Of a DNA stretch of 64,000 nt, positions 1-8,118 are shown one piece after another. The translations under genes were made by a program, and so were the position numbers. The notes under the pieces were generated by a model. That model was not told where the DNA came from and searched no databases. It saw only the letters and a list, made by a program, of their open reading frames with translations. The stretch covers positions 4,665-68,664 of the forward strand of contig JBCDAU010000028.1 of the NCBI GenBank assembly GCA_039185015.1. The letters run 5' to 3'. Origin of the DNA: JBCBSZ01 sp039185015 (lineage in GTDB: Bacteria; Actinomycetota; Acidimicrobiia; Acidimicrobiales; Poriferisodalaceae). Each line of letters begins with the position of its first letter. Position 1 is the first letter of the stretch.

Positions 1-1054
1 TGCGATCCGTGTGGTTGCCGACGATGTCCACGCCGAGCACGGACTCGTCGATCCAGACGGCGTCGCTGTGGTTCTGCCGGAAGACGTTGTCGCGGATCTC
101 GACCCACCGGCTCGCGGTGACCTTCAGACCGGCGGCTGACGCGTTCATCGCGAACCGCTCGGCGTTGTTGCCCTCGACGAGGTTGTCGGCGAACAGCAGG
201 TTGTCAGCATGGTGGGCGTTGACGCCGAGCTGTCCGTTGTCGACGAACGAGTTGGACGTGATGACCGCGTCGCGCCCGAGCACCTGCAGACCGGTGTTGG
301 CGTTGTCGACGAACACGGACTCGGTCACGGTCACGCGAGCGCTGTCGGCGTCGATGCGCAGGGCGGCCCACTCGTTGGGCTGGCTGGCGAAGTGCCGGAA
401 TCCGAGGCCGTGAACCTCGGAGTCGGAGGCGTTGTCGAGGAAGAGGCCGACGGTGCGCATGGCCACCTCGACCGTGCGGCCGCGGGGATCGGTGCCGAGC
501 CGGACGCGCCCCGACGAGTCGACGTGGAACGAGCCGGCGTCCAGCTGGTTGGTCGAGCCGACCTGCTCGAGCTGCACCCCGTCCACGGCCACGATCGCGA
601 GGTGGCCGGCGATGTCGCGGTCGCCGAGCTGCAGGCTCGACCGGAAGAACGAGCGCCGGTCCTGGTTCGTCGGCACCCGGGTCCGGTCGGTGGCCCAGAC
701 GCCGTCGATGCGGGTCCAGTCGGTGACGACGTCGCTGCCGGCGACCCAGACCGTCTCGCCCGGTCGGGCCACGATGCGGCGACTCCCGTTCCGGACCACG
801 ACCGACTCGCGATAGGTGCCCTCGCGGACGATGACCGTGCCGCCGTTGCCGGCGAGATCGACACCCCGCTGCAGGGTGCGGACGGGTGAGCCGGGCGCGC
901 CGCTGTTGGCGTCGTTGCCCGACGGCGAGACGTGGATGCCCGAACCGGGCTCGCTGCAGGCGCCGGCGGGGGTGGACGAGCTGGAGGGGTTCGCGGTCAC
1001 GAGGAGGACGACGAAGAGGACGACCGCGGAGGCGATCACACCGATGCGTTGCAA
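1..1054 (-). CDS. Secreted right-handed parallel beta-helix protein (3' end outside window)
   Basis: This frame stays open from a TTG start to the window edge, giving 351 codons; the C-terminus lies outside. The TTG start is chosen because an AGGAG ribosome site (1065-1069) sits 10 bases upstream. Residues 1-20 form a hydrophobic signal/anchor, and a Ser/Thr/Pro-rich linker follows. The body has the pattern HVSPSGNDANSG...TLQRGVDLA found at the start of Pectate_lyase_3/DUF1565-type beta-helix proteins. It is followed by repeated N-rich coils (VDNANTGLQV, DNLLFADNLVEGNN, IRDNVF). It is probably an exported polysaccharide-binding or lyase-like protein; no catalytic residues can be assigned. It is divergent from the LLM gene that starts at 1222. 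Confidence 0.82.
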   Translation of the reverse strand, partial: MQRIGVIASAVVLFVVLLVTANPSSSSTPAGACSEPGSGIHVSPSGNDANSGAPGSPVRTLQRGVDLAGNGGTVIVREGTYRESVVVRNGSRRIVARPGETVWVAGSDVVTDWTRIDGVWATDRTRVPTNQDRRSFFRSSLQLGDRDIAGHLAIVAVDGVQLEQVGSTNQLDAGSFHVDSSGRVRLGTDPRGRTVEVAMRTVGLFLDNASDSEVHGLGFRHFASQPNEWAALRIDADSARVTVTESVFVDNANTGLQVLGRDAVITSNSFVDNGQLGVNAHHADNLLFADNLVEGNNAERFAMNASAAGLKVTASRWVEIRDNVFRQNHSDAVWIDESVLGVDIVGNHTDR

Positions 1055-1221
1055 GTTACCGACACTCCTGGAAGGTCACCGCGCGCCGCAGAACGTATCA
1101 GGAGGAGCGTTTCGACCACGCCACGTCTCTGTTCAGACTCTGTGTGGTCGCACGAGCAGAGCCGGGGAACCGGGGTCGGTATCGACGGTTAGGGTCCGAT
1201 CATGCCCCAGGACGAGCGCTC

Positions 1222-2028
1222 GTGAGGATCGGCATCTCGCCGTTCGCCTCGACACGAGAGACGGTCGTCGAGCTGTCGCAGCTCGCGGTCGAGGGCGGCC
1301 TCGACACGCTCTGGTTGGGCGACGGCTACCTCGCCAACCCCGACTTCGCGGGGTGGGCGGGCGGCATGGAGACCATGACGGAGCTGGCCTGGCTGAGCGG
1401 CACGTTCCCGTCGGCCCGGGTCGGGATCTCCGCCGCCGTACTCCCGATGCGGGACCTGCCGTGGACCGCCAAGCAGGCCAACACGCTCCATCGCATCGCC
1501 GGCGGGGGGTTCGTCCTCGCCGTGGCCGCCGGCTTCTGGAGGCAGGATCTCGAGGCGCGAGGCGTCGACTTCGACCGGCGCGGAGACGTGTTCGACGACG
1601 GCGTGGCCGAGCTCCGTGCCGCGCTCGTCGACGAGTCGCTGAACCCCGGACCACCCGATGGCGGACCGCCACCCGTCTGGCTCGCTGGGGCGAGGGCGAC
1701 CATGCGCAAGGCCGCTGCGCTCGGACTCCCGTTCCAGGCCTCGCGGGCACTGCCCGACGAGCTGGCGCCTGTGGCCGACGAGTTCCGGGACCTCGGCGGC
1801 ACGGTGCTCACGCATCGGGTTCGCGTCGAGATCGGCGAGCACGACGTCGCCGGCGAGGTGGTCGACTGGCAAGCGGTCAGCGGTTCGGTCGCTCGGGTCG
1901 TCGACACGCTGGGTCGGTACCGGAACCTCGGCGTCGCCGATCTGAGCTGCGTCCCCGGGCAGGACGACGCCACCTCGCTCCGCACGGTCGAGGCGCTGGT
2001 CGCCGACGTGCTCCCTCAGCTCGGATGA
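1222..2028 (+). CDS. LLM-class (luciferase-like) F420/FMN-dependent oxidoreductase
   Basis: This 268-residue protein starts at GTG (VRIGISPFAS), where the first beta-strand of a luciferase-like TIM barrel is expected. Upstream in-frame codons look non-coding. Visible family features are the N-terminal strand and helix (GGLDTLWLGDGYL), a middle section ending AVAAGFWR, and a WLAGA strand near residue 150. LLM enzymes use F420 or FMN for hydride transfer or monooxygenation; which cofactor and substrate apply here is not visible. The protein is somewhat shorter than the usual 290-340 residues. Its end overlaps the convergent AhpD-like gene by 13 bp. Confidence 0.85.
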   Translation: MRIGISPFASTRETVVELSQLAVEGGLDTLWLGDGYLANPDFAGWAGGMETMTELAWLSGTFPSARVGISAAVLPMRDLPWTAKQANTLHRIAGGGFVLAVAAGFWRQDLEARGVDFDRRGDVFDDGVAELRAALVDESLNPGPPDGGPPPVWLAGARATMRKAAALGLPFQASRALPDELAPVADEFRDLGGTVLTHRVRVEIGEHDVAGEVVDWQAVSGSVARVVDTLGRYRNLGVADLSCVPGQDDATSLRTVEALVADVLPQLG

Positions 2029-2603
2029 TCAGCCGACGGCACGGCCTTCGTCGCCTCGTGCTCGGTGCTCATCACCGACCGGATGCCCAGACCCATCACG
2101 ACCCGGTTGATGTAGCAGTAGTAGGCGACCATGTTGTTGAGGTCGAGCACGTCGAGGTCCTCGAGCCCCACCGCCCGCAGCTCGTCGACGTCGCCCTCGG
2201 TCATCTCGGTGGGGTGCGAGGTGAGCTTTGCCGCATGGGCGCAGATCGCGTCGTAGCGACGGTCGCCGGTCGCCACGGCCGTCGGGTCGCGCTGGATCGC
2301 TGCGATGGTGCCGTCGTCGAGCCCGAGCGACCGCAGCTTGAGCTCCAGGCCGGAGGCGCAGTGGTCGGTGCCGTTGATCACCGACGTCACGAACGCGGCC
2401 GACTGCCGCTCGATCTGCGTGAGGTCCGACGGGCACTGCTCGACGGCGCGGTAGAGGCGCAGGCGCTCGTCGACGATCGCCGGATAGAGGCTGCCGACCA
2501 TCGTGAACTCGGCGGGCTCGCCGAGGGAGGCGGCCTGCCAGTCGTAGGCCGCCTTCAGCTCCCCGTCGGCGTCGTCCCGGTCGATCGTGCGGATCCAGGC
2601 CAT
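2016..2603 (-). CDS. AhpD-like / carboxymuconolactone decarboxylase-family protein lacking the CxxC pair
   Basis: This 195-residue protein starts at ATG 2603 (MAWIRTID). The fold is that of peroxidase-related AhpD-like proteins: an N-terminal segment, then the helix pair LTQIERQSAAFVTSV-INGTDHC, then ALxL-type helices. Canonical AhpD enzymes carry Cys-x-x-Cys followed by His in this segment. Here the first Cys is replaced by Thr (Thr79-x-x-Cys82) and the His position is Leu, so peroxidase or disulfide-reductase activity of the classical type is doubtful. It may be a structural or divergent relative. It is divergent from the LLM gene at 2627, with only 23 bp between them, so a shared promoter must lie within or overlap the genes. 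Confidence 0.8.
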   Translation of the reverse strand: MAWIRTIDRDDADGELKAAYDWQAASLGEPAEFTMVGSLYPAIVDERLRLYRAVEQCPSDLTQIERQSAAFVTSVINGTDHCASGLELKLRSLGLDDGTIAAIQRDPTAVATGDRRYDAICAHAAKLTSHPTEMTEGDVDELRAVGLEDLDVLDLNNMVAYYCYINRVVMGLGIRSVMSTEHEATKAVPSADHPS

Positions 2604-2626
2604 CCCCCGATCGTAGGGTCGGCGCG

Positions 2627-3601
2627 ATGAGCTCACGATCGTTGCGCAGCGGCCTCTGGTTGTTCCCCGATCGCCCGGCGGCCGAGTTGGTCGAGGCGAT
2701 CGTCTACGCCGAGGAGCTGGGTCTCGACGAGATCTGGCTCGGTGACGAGGGCCCCGCCCGGGAGCCGTTCACGGTCCTGGGCGCAGCAGCGGTGCGGACC
2801 GAGCGGATCCGGCTCGGCATCGGCGTGACGAACCCGTACGTCCGCCACCCCGGGATCGCGATCGCCACCGCCGCGACGATCGCCGAGCTCGCCGGCCCCA
2901 GGGTGCTGCTCGGTGTCGGTGCCGGCGGGACGCTCTCACTGGGCCCGTTCGAGCTGGAGGCTCCCCGCCCCCTCGCTGCGGTGAGGGACTTCCTCTCCAT
3001 CGCCCGCGCCAGCCGGGACGGTACCGCCGTGCCGGGGTACGTGCCGTCGGAGCTGTCGGTCACCGCTGCGGCTCCACCGGTGTCGCTCTACGTCGGCGCC
3101 CGTGGCCCCCGCCTCAACACGCTCGCCTCCGAGGTCGCCGACGGCGCCTTCGTCGCTGGCATGCCACCGTTCCGGTTCGGCGAGGTGATCGGCTGGACCC
3201 GATCGGTGAACCCGATCGACGTCGCCCTGTACCCGAGCGCGGCCCTCGACGACGCGTCGAAGGAACGCAACCGGCCCGAGATGGTGTGGGCGCTCCTCGA
3301 CTCGCCGCCCGAGCTCTACGACCGCTTCGACCTGCGGCGCTCCGACGTCGAGGCGGCGGCCGAGGCGATCCGGGCCGGTGACCGTGGCCCGGCGGCCGAC
3401 CTGATCCACGACGACCTGCTGGCCGAGCTGCTGCTGATCGGCGAGCCCGACGTGGTCGGTGGGCGGCTGGCCGATCTGGTGCGAGCGCACCGACCGGCTT
3501 CGATCGGCCTCGCCGTGATCACCGACGACCTCCCCGCGACGATCGAGGCCGCCGCGCAGACCTTCACGAGCATGCGCAAAGCGCTCACCCGACGGCCATG
3601 A
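2627..3601 (+). CDS. LLM-class F420-dependent oxidoreductase
   Basis: This 324-residue protein resembles 5,10-methylene-tetrahydromethanopterin-reductase-like LLM enzymes. It has an N-terminal strand GLWLFPDRP, the helix-strand AEELGLDEIWLGDE, the motif RIRLGIGVTNPYVRHP near residues 60-75 and a glycine-rich GVGAGG near residue 105; all are hallmarks of the family. F420 is the likely cofactor by family and organism type, but this is inference. It is translationally coupled by a 4-base ATGA overlap to the next LLM gene, so the two are co-expressed and may form a heteromeric pair or serve one pathway. Confidence 0.88.
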   Translation: MSSRSLRSGLWLFPDRPAAELVEAIVYAEELGLDEIWLGDEGPAREPFTVLGAAAVRTERIRLGIGVTNPYVRHPGIAIATAATIAELAGPRVLLGVGAGGTLSLGPFELEAPRPLAAVRDFLSIARASRDGTAVPGYVPSELSVTAAAPPVSLYVGARGPRLNTLASEVADGAFVAGMPPFRFGEVIGWTRSVNPIDVALYPSAALDDASKERNRPEMVWALLDSPPELYDRFDLRRSDVEAAAEAIRAGDRGPAADLIHDDLLAELLLIGEPDVVGGRLADLVRAHRPASIGLAVITDDLPATIEAAAQTFTSMRKALTRRP

Positions 3602-4536
3602 CCGGCGTCATCGGCCACATCGCCAACCCCACGATCGACGACAGCGTCGCCCTCGCTCGCGAGGCCGAGGCGGCGGGCGCCTCCTGGATCGGCCTGGCCG
3701 ACGCGTTCTGGTGGCGCGACGTGTGGATGGCGCTCACCCAGGTCGCCGCCGGCACGTCGACGATCGAGATCGGGCCGGCCATGACCAACCCGTACCTCCG
3801 TCACCCGTTCCACACGGCATCGGCGCTCGCGACCCTGCAGGAGCTCGCACCCGGCCGCACCTTCGCCGGGATCACCGCCGGCGGGTCCGAGGTGACCGTC
3901 GCCGCCGGACTCCCCCGCACCGACGCTCCCGTGCGGGTGACGGCGTTGGTCGAGACCATCCATCGCTGTGCTGCTGGCGAGGCGCTCGATCCGATCTCGG
4001 GTCGGAGCCTCGACGTCGGCCTCGATCGCGTGCCCGTCCTGATCGCCGGCCGCGGCGATGGGATGCTCCGCACGGCCGGCGCCGTCGCCGATCGAGTGCT
4101 GCTGTGGGCGATCCCCGACAGCGACCTCGATCGATCCGTCGAGGTCGTCAGGGCCGGAGCAGCCGGTCGCCAGCAGACCCCGACCCTGATCTGGGCACCG
4201 CTCGTCGAACACTCCCCCGAGGTGCGCCCGTCGCTGCTCCACGTCGCCGTCTACGCCTCGCTCAACACCCGAGTCGAGGTGCGACGTGAGTGGGGCCTCG
4301 ACGCCGAGCTGGTCGAGCGGATCCGCGACACACTCGTCGCGGGCGGGACCGCGGCAGCGACGTCGCTCGTGCCCGACGCTGCGCTCGACGATCTCGTCGT
4401 CGACGGGACGGACACCGACGCCGTGGCCGCACGCGCCCGCCAGCTCGGCGTGACCCAGCTCGCCGTGCCCGGCTACGCCGTCGACTCGGTCGGCGACCAC
4501 ATCGCCTGGGCCGCCCGGGTCGAAGCGATGATCTAG
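3598..4536 (+). CDS. LLM-class F420-dependent oxidoreductase
   Basis: This 312-residue protein is co-translated with the preceding LLM gene through an ATGA overlap at 3598-3601. Family marks include IGHIANPTIDD at the first strand, IEIGPAMTNPYLRHP near residues 60-75 and a glycine-rich AGITAGGSEV around residue 100. Like its neighbour it contains the NPYxRHP signature, which suggests an old duplication. The C-terminal third (VPGYAVDSVGDHIAWAARV) matches the last helices of the barrel. It converges with and overlaps the next, oppositely oriented LLM gene by 4 bp. Confidence 0.88.
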   Translation: MTGVIGHIANPTIDDSVALAREAEAAGASWIGLADAFWWRDVWMALTQVAAGTSTIEIGPAMTNPYLRHPFHTASALATLQELAPGRTFAGITAGGSEVTVAAGLPRTDAPVRVTALVETIHRCAAGEALDPISGRSLDVGLDRVPVLIAGRGDGMLRTAGAVADRVLLWAIPDSDLDRSVEVVRAGAAGRQQTPTLIWAPLVEHSPEVRPSLLHVAVYASLNTRVEVRREWGLDAELVERIRDTLVAGGTAAATSLVPDAALDDLVVDGTDTDAVAARARQLGVTQLAVPGYAVDSVGDHIAWAARVEAMI

Positions 4537-5510
4537 CCCCTCGCCGCCTGCAGGTAGACGGTCAGCTCTCGCTCGATGTCGGGGCCGGCCGGCTGGTACA
4601 CGACCTCGGTGATCCCGGCCTCCTCCTGCTGGGCGAGGCGGTCACGCAGCTCGGCAGGTGACCAGGCGACCCCCATCATCGCCATCACCTCCGGCGTGAC
4701 GATCGCCCGGTCGCGCTCGTTCACACCCACGAGGTGGAGGTCGTGGATGGCCAGGTGGCGCTCGTCCTCCGGCACGGCCTCGTAGGCGGCCGCCCACTCC
4801 GCACCACCGGGGAGGTGGTCGACGCCCATGCCGTTCTCGGCGAAGAAGTGATAGCCGACCGCAGCCGAGTGCCCCGCGGCCTCGAAGACCCGCTCACTGC
4901 TGGTGTCCTCACCCTCGTCGAGCACGGTCCAGCTGGTGAGCACGGCCTGCCACTCGACCCCGGCCTCCGGCGCTCCTCCGGCGACGATCACCCCGTCGGC
5001 GACAGCCCGAGCGACGGCCTGACCCTTCGGTCCGGCCGCTCCGATCACGAACGGCACGTCGATCGGCCGGGCCGGCCCGAACCCCTCCGGGTGCAACATG
5101 CCGATCTTCGAGCCCTCCCACTCGGGCGTCTGTCCGGCGAGGAGCGCCTTGACGCACTCGACCCACGCCCGCACCTCGGCCCACCTCAAGGGCTTCTGGC
5201 CGAGCGCGAACCGTCCCGTGAAGCCGCTGCCGACGCCGACGTGCACACGGTCGGCTCCGGCGAGATCGACGAGCGTGGCGATCGCCGCGGCCGTCGTCAT
5301 CGGATGCCGCAGCGACGGGATCAGCACTCCGGGACCGAGCCCGATGCGGGAGGTCCGCTCGGCCGATCGGCACAGCTGGACCCAGACGTCGGGGTACAGC
5401 GCCGGTGAGTCGTAGAGCCAGGCCCGCTCGTACCCGAGGTCCTCGGCCAGCGCGACGTGGTGCGGCGTGTCCATCGAGGTCGCGAACGCACAGGAGACGG
5501 TGAGCGCCAT
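4533..5510 (-). CDS. LLM-class F420-dependent oxidoreductase
   Basis: This 325-residue protein starts at ATG 5510 with an AGGAA-type ribosome site. Typical features are LAEDLGYERAWLYDSPAL near residues 22-40, RIGLGPGVLIPSLRHP near residues 60-75 and HVGVGSGFTGR near residue 95. It lies 53 bp downstream of a TetR gene in the same direction (5564-6166), so the regulator may be encoded in the same transcript. The substrate is unknown. It is the fourth LLM enzyme within 4.5 kb. Confidence 0.88.
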   Translation of the reverse strand: MALTVSCAFATSMDTPHHVALAEDLGYERAWLYDSPALYPDVWVQLCRSAERTSRIGLGPGVLIPSLRHPMTTAAAIATLVDLAGADRVHVGVGSGFTGRFALGQKPLRWAEVRAWVECVKALLAGQTPEWEGSKIGMLHPEGFGPARPIDVPFVIGAAGPKGQAVARAVADGVIVAGGAPEAGVEWQAVLTSWTVLDEGEDTSSERVFEAAGHSAAVGYHFFAENGMGVDHLPGGAEWAAAYEAVPEDERHLAIHDLHLVGVNERDRAIVTPEVMAMMGVAWSPAELRDRLAQQEEAGITEVVYQPAGPDIERELTVYLQAARG

Positions 5511-5563
5511 GGCGCATTCCTAGCCGCTTCCTCCCACGGCGCGCCGCGTCGACGAGCGCGGGG

Positions 5564-6166
5564 CTACGGCGCGATCGCCTGCGCCCCGGCGGCGGCCAGA
5601 TCGGCCACGGCGTCGGCGAGCTCGTCGTCGAGTGGCTCACCGGTGAGCAGGAGCCGGAGCCACAACGGTCCGGCCACGGCCTCGATGACGAGGGTCGGGT
5701 CGACGCCCTCGGCCACCTCGCCACGAGCGATCGCCCGCTCGACGATCACGCCGGTGATCGCCATCCGCTGCGCCCAGAAGCCGTGGAGCGCCCGGGTCAG
5801 CTCGTCGGAGCCCGTCGAGGCGGCGATGAGCGAACGGGAGCGCAACGAACCGGCGTCGCTCGTGTTGGTGGCGATGATCGAACGAGCGAGGAGTCGCAGG
5901 TCCTCCCGGAGCGAACCGGTGTCGGGAACGGGGATGTCGACCTCCGCCTGCGCCTGGACCGCTTCGCCGACGAGCTCGGGCTTCGTCGGCCAGCGGCGGT
6001 AGACGGTCGTCTTGTGCACGCCCGCCCGGCTGGCGACCTCCTCGATGCTCAGGCCGTCGTAGCCGACCTCGTCGAGGACGGCCGTCGTCGCATCGAGCAC
6101 CGACGCCCGAACGCGGGCTGCTCGGCCGCCGGGACGTCGCTGTCCGACTCGGGGCTCCTCACTCAT
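5564..6166 (-). CDS. TetR/AcrR-family transcriptional regulator
   Basis: This 200-residue repressor-type protein starts at ATG 6166. The N-terminal helix-turn-helix is clear (VLDATTAVLDEVG...LSIEEVASRAGVHKTTVYRRW, about residues 22-62). The remaining 130 residues form the ligand domain of the AcrR-like TetR_C type. It is divergent from an SRPBCC gene. The intervening region holds a CGCAAC/GTTGCG inverted repeat (6225-6240) that is a plausible operator for it. The LLM gene follows it on the same strand. Ligand unknown. Confidence 0.9.
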   Translation of the reverse strand: MSEEPRVGQRRPGGRAARVRASVLDATTAVLDEVGYDGLSIEEVASRAGVHKTTVYRRWPTKPELVGEAVQAQAEVDIPVPDTGSLREDLRLLARSIIATNTSDAGSLRSRSLIAASTGSDELTRALHGFWAQRMAITGVIVERAIARGEVAEGVDPTLVIEAVAGPLWLRLLLTGEPLDDELADAVADLAAAGAQAIAP

Positions 6167-6224
6167 GTGACCGACATTACCGCACCACCTGTTGCGTTTA
6201 GCCAGGAGGGATGACAGAGTGCTT

Positions 6225-6240
6225 CGCAACGGAAGTTGCG
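6225..6240. promoter_or_regulatory. Candidate TetR operator between TetR and SRPBCC genes
   Basis: A perfect inverted repeat CGCAAC-GGAA-GTTGCG lies 19 bp before the SRPBCC start codon and 58 bp from the TetR start. A further GTTGCGTT half-site occurs at 6191-6198, the same sequence as at 6235-6242. The position and symmetry suit autoregulation by the TetR protein; this is inference. Confidence 0.5.
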
Positions 6241-6258
6241 TTACAAGAGGAGCCCCGA

Positions 6259-6711
6259 ATGGCCCGCGACCTGCAGACCCGGATCGACATCGACGCCGCC
6301 CCCGAGGTGGTCTACGCCGTCCTGACCGACCTGGACGCCTACGCCGACTGGAACCCCTTCATCACCTCGTCGGCCGGTCGAGTCGCCGTCGGCGAGCGGC
6401 TCGTCAACCGCATGGAGCCGCCGGGCGGCCGGGCGATGACGTTCAAGCCGAAGGTCACCGAGGTCGCCACCGGCCAGGTCTTCGAGTGGCTGGGACGCCT
6501 CGGCCTCCCCGGGCTCTTCGACGGGCGTCATCGCTTCGAGCTGGAGCCGCTCCCATCAGGCGGCACCCGGCTGCTCCACGGCGAGACGTTCACCGGCGTG
6601 CTGGCGCCCCTGCTGCTGCGCTCGATCGGCGACTCGACCGTCGAGGGCTTCGAGGCGATGAACGCAGCCCTCAAGGCTCGCGCCGAAGCGCAGGTCGGCG
6701 CCGGGAAGTGA
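6259..6711 (+). CDS. SRPBCC (polyketide cyclase/START-like) family protein
   Basis: This 150-residue protein starts at ATG 6259, supported by a GAGGAG site at 6247-6252; the upstream ATG at 6211 would place the operator inside the gene. The sequence follows the SRPBCC pattern: LQTRIDIDAAPEVVYAVLTD, LDAYADWNPF at residues 26-36, then alternating strands and a long C-terminal helix (TVEGFEAMNAALKARAEA). Such proteins bind hydrophobic ligands in a deep cavity; some are cyclases, hydratases or transfer proteins. It is controlled most probably by the divergent TetR. Confidence 0.85.
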   Translation: MARDLQTRIDIDAAPEVVYAVLTDLDAYADWNPFITSSAGRVAVGERLVNRMEPPGGRAMTFKPKVTEVATGQVFEWLGRLGLPGLFDGRHRFELEPLPSGGTRLLHGETFTGVLAPLLLRSIGDSTVEGFEAMNAALKARAEAQVGAGK

Positions 6712-6717
6712 ACCGAC

Positions 6718-7341
6718 CTACGTCGGTGGCGAGGTGCGCAAGTCGCCCTGCCAGCCGTCGACGTGGACGACCTGGTCGTAGCCGACACGGTTGAGCGGAC
6801 CGAACCTCCGGTCGGGCCACCCCACCGGGATCATGCACCCGATGTGCACGTCCTCGGGGATCGACAGCGTCTCCCGGATCACCGGCTCGGCGACGCCCTG
6901 GAAGGTCGTGAACACCGTCCCGAGGCCGAGCGACCGCGCGGCCACGATGAGGTTCTGGGCCGCGGGATAGATCGACGACCAGACGAACGACTCCCTCGGC
7001 GCCGCGTACGGATAGACCGGCTTGCCGCAGACGAAGATCAGCACCGGGCAGGTGGCGATGGTCTCGACGAGGTGGCCGGTGCCGTCGAGCATCAGTCGGT
7101 GGGTCCGGTCGGGCCGATCCATGGCCGCGACCGCCGGCGCCATGACCGCCTCGATCGCGCCGCCGATCGCCGCCTTCTTGCCGGCGTCCCTCACCACGAC
7201 GAAGTCGCGGCCCTGCGAGTTGCCGGGACTCGGCGCCCACGTCGCCGCCGTGATGATCTGCTCGACGAGGTCGTCGTCGACCGGGTCGGGCTTCAGGTAG
7301 CGCATCGCCCGACAGGTGCTCATCGCCTCGAAGACGTCCAT
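6718..7341 (-). CDS. Nitroreductase-family flavoprotein
   Basis: This 207-residue protein starts at ATG 7341 (MDVFEAMSTCRAMRYL). The N-terminal RAMRYLKPDPVDDD segment and the following WAPSPGNSQGRDFVVV are the FMN-binding signature of NADH/F420-type nitroreductases. The middle AARSLGLGTVFTTF is the second conserved block. It is the last gene of a TetR-SDR-nitroreductase operon on the minus strand, 13 bp after the SDR. It probably reduces nitro groups, quinones or enones with FMN; the true substrate is not visible. Confidence 0.88.
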   Translation of the reverse strand: MDVFEAMSTCRAMRYLKPDPVDDDLVEQIITAATWAPSPGNSQGRDFVVVRDAGKKAAIGGAIEAVMAPAVAAMDRPDRTHRLMLDGTGHLVETIATCPVLIFVCGKPVYPYAAPRESFVWSSIYPAAQNLIVAARSLGLGTVFTTFQGVAEPVIRETLSIPEDVHIGCMIPVGWPDRRFGPLNRVGYDQVVHVDGWQGDLRTSPPT

Positions 7342-7354
7342 GGACCCGCTCCCC

Positions 7355-8116
7355 TCAGGCCGTCGAGCCGCCGTCGACGACCAGCACGTGGCCATTGACG
7401 AACACCGCGAGATCCGACACGAGGAAGACCGCCGCTCTCGCGATGTAGTCGGGCTGACCGGCGAGGCCGACCGGGTTGGCGGCGATGACGCGCTCGATGT
7501 CGAGCCCGCCCGCCTTGAGCGGCTCCATCTGGTCCTGGACGCCCGGGGTGTCGATGACGCCGGGGGCGATCGCGTTGACCCTGATGCCCTGGGGACCCAG
7601 CTCGTGGGCGAACGCCCGGGTCAGGGCGATCACACCAGCCTTCGACGCCGAGTAGGCCGAGATGTTGGCCCCACCGCGGAGCGCCGCGATCGAGGCCAGG
7701 TTCACGATCGCTCCCCCGTTGGGCATGCGGGCGGCGGCCTCACGGGTGGCGCTGAACTGCGCGCGCACGTTCACGTCGAGCATGCGGTGTACGAACTCGT
7801 CGGTCGCCTTGGCCATGGGACCGGTCGTCGGGAAGATGCCGGCGTTGTTGATCAGGATGTCGAGCCCCCGGTCGCCTGCCGCCGTGCCGACGGCCGCTTC
7901 GAGCTGCGCCTCGTCGGTGATGTCGCACGGTACGAACTCGCCACCGATCGACGCTGCGACGTCCGCGGCACCGGCGTCGAGGTCGCCGATCGTGACGTGC
8001 GCACCCGCCTCAGCCAGGCGGGCGGCCACGGCGGCGCCGATGCCCTTGGCGGCACCGGTGACCAGCGCTCGCTTCCCGGCGAGATCGGTCAGTTCGGACA
8101 GGGACGGCTCAGCCAT
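7355..8116 (-). CDS. Short-chain dehydrogenase/reductase (SDR, classical)
   Basis: This 253-residue protein has every classical SDR mark. These are the nucleotide loop TGAAKGIG (about residues 20-27), DLD after strand 2 (favouring NAD), NNAG, and the catalytic Ser...YSASK. The PG motif (AIAPGVIDTP) and a C-terminal VDGG are also present. It is likely an NAD-dependent alcohol dehydrogenase or ketoreductase. It sits 2 bp after the TetR gene and 13 bp before the nitroreductase, hence one transcript, divergent from the P450 operon. The oxidised product may be a substrate for the neighbouring enzymes. Confidence 0.92.
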   Translation of the reverse strand: MAEPSLSELTDLAGKRALVTGAAKGIGAAVAARLAEAGAHVTIGDLDAGAADVAASIGGEFVPCDITDEAQLEAAVGTAAGDRGLDILINNAGIFPTTGPMAKATDEFVHRMLDVNVRAQFSATREAAARMPNGGAIVNLASIAALRGGANISAYSASKAGVIALTRAFAHELGPQGIRVNAIAPGVIDTPGVQDQMEPLKAGGLDIERVIAANPVGLAGQPDYIARAAVFLVSDLAVFVNGHVLVVDGGSTA

Positions 8117-8118
8117 GG

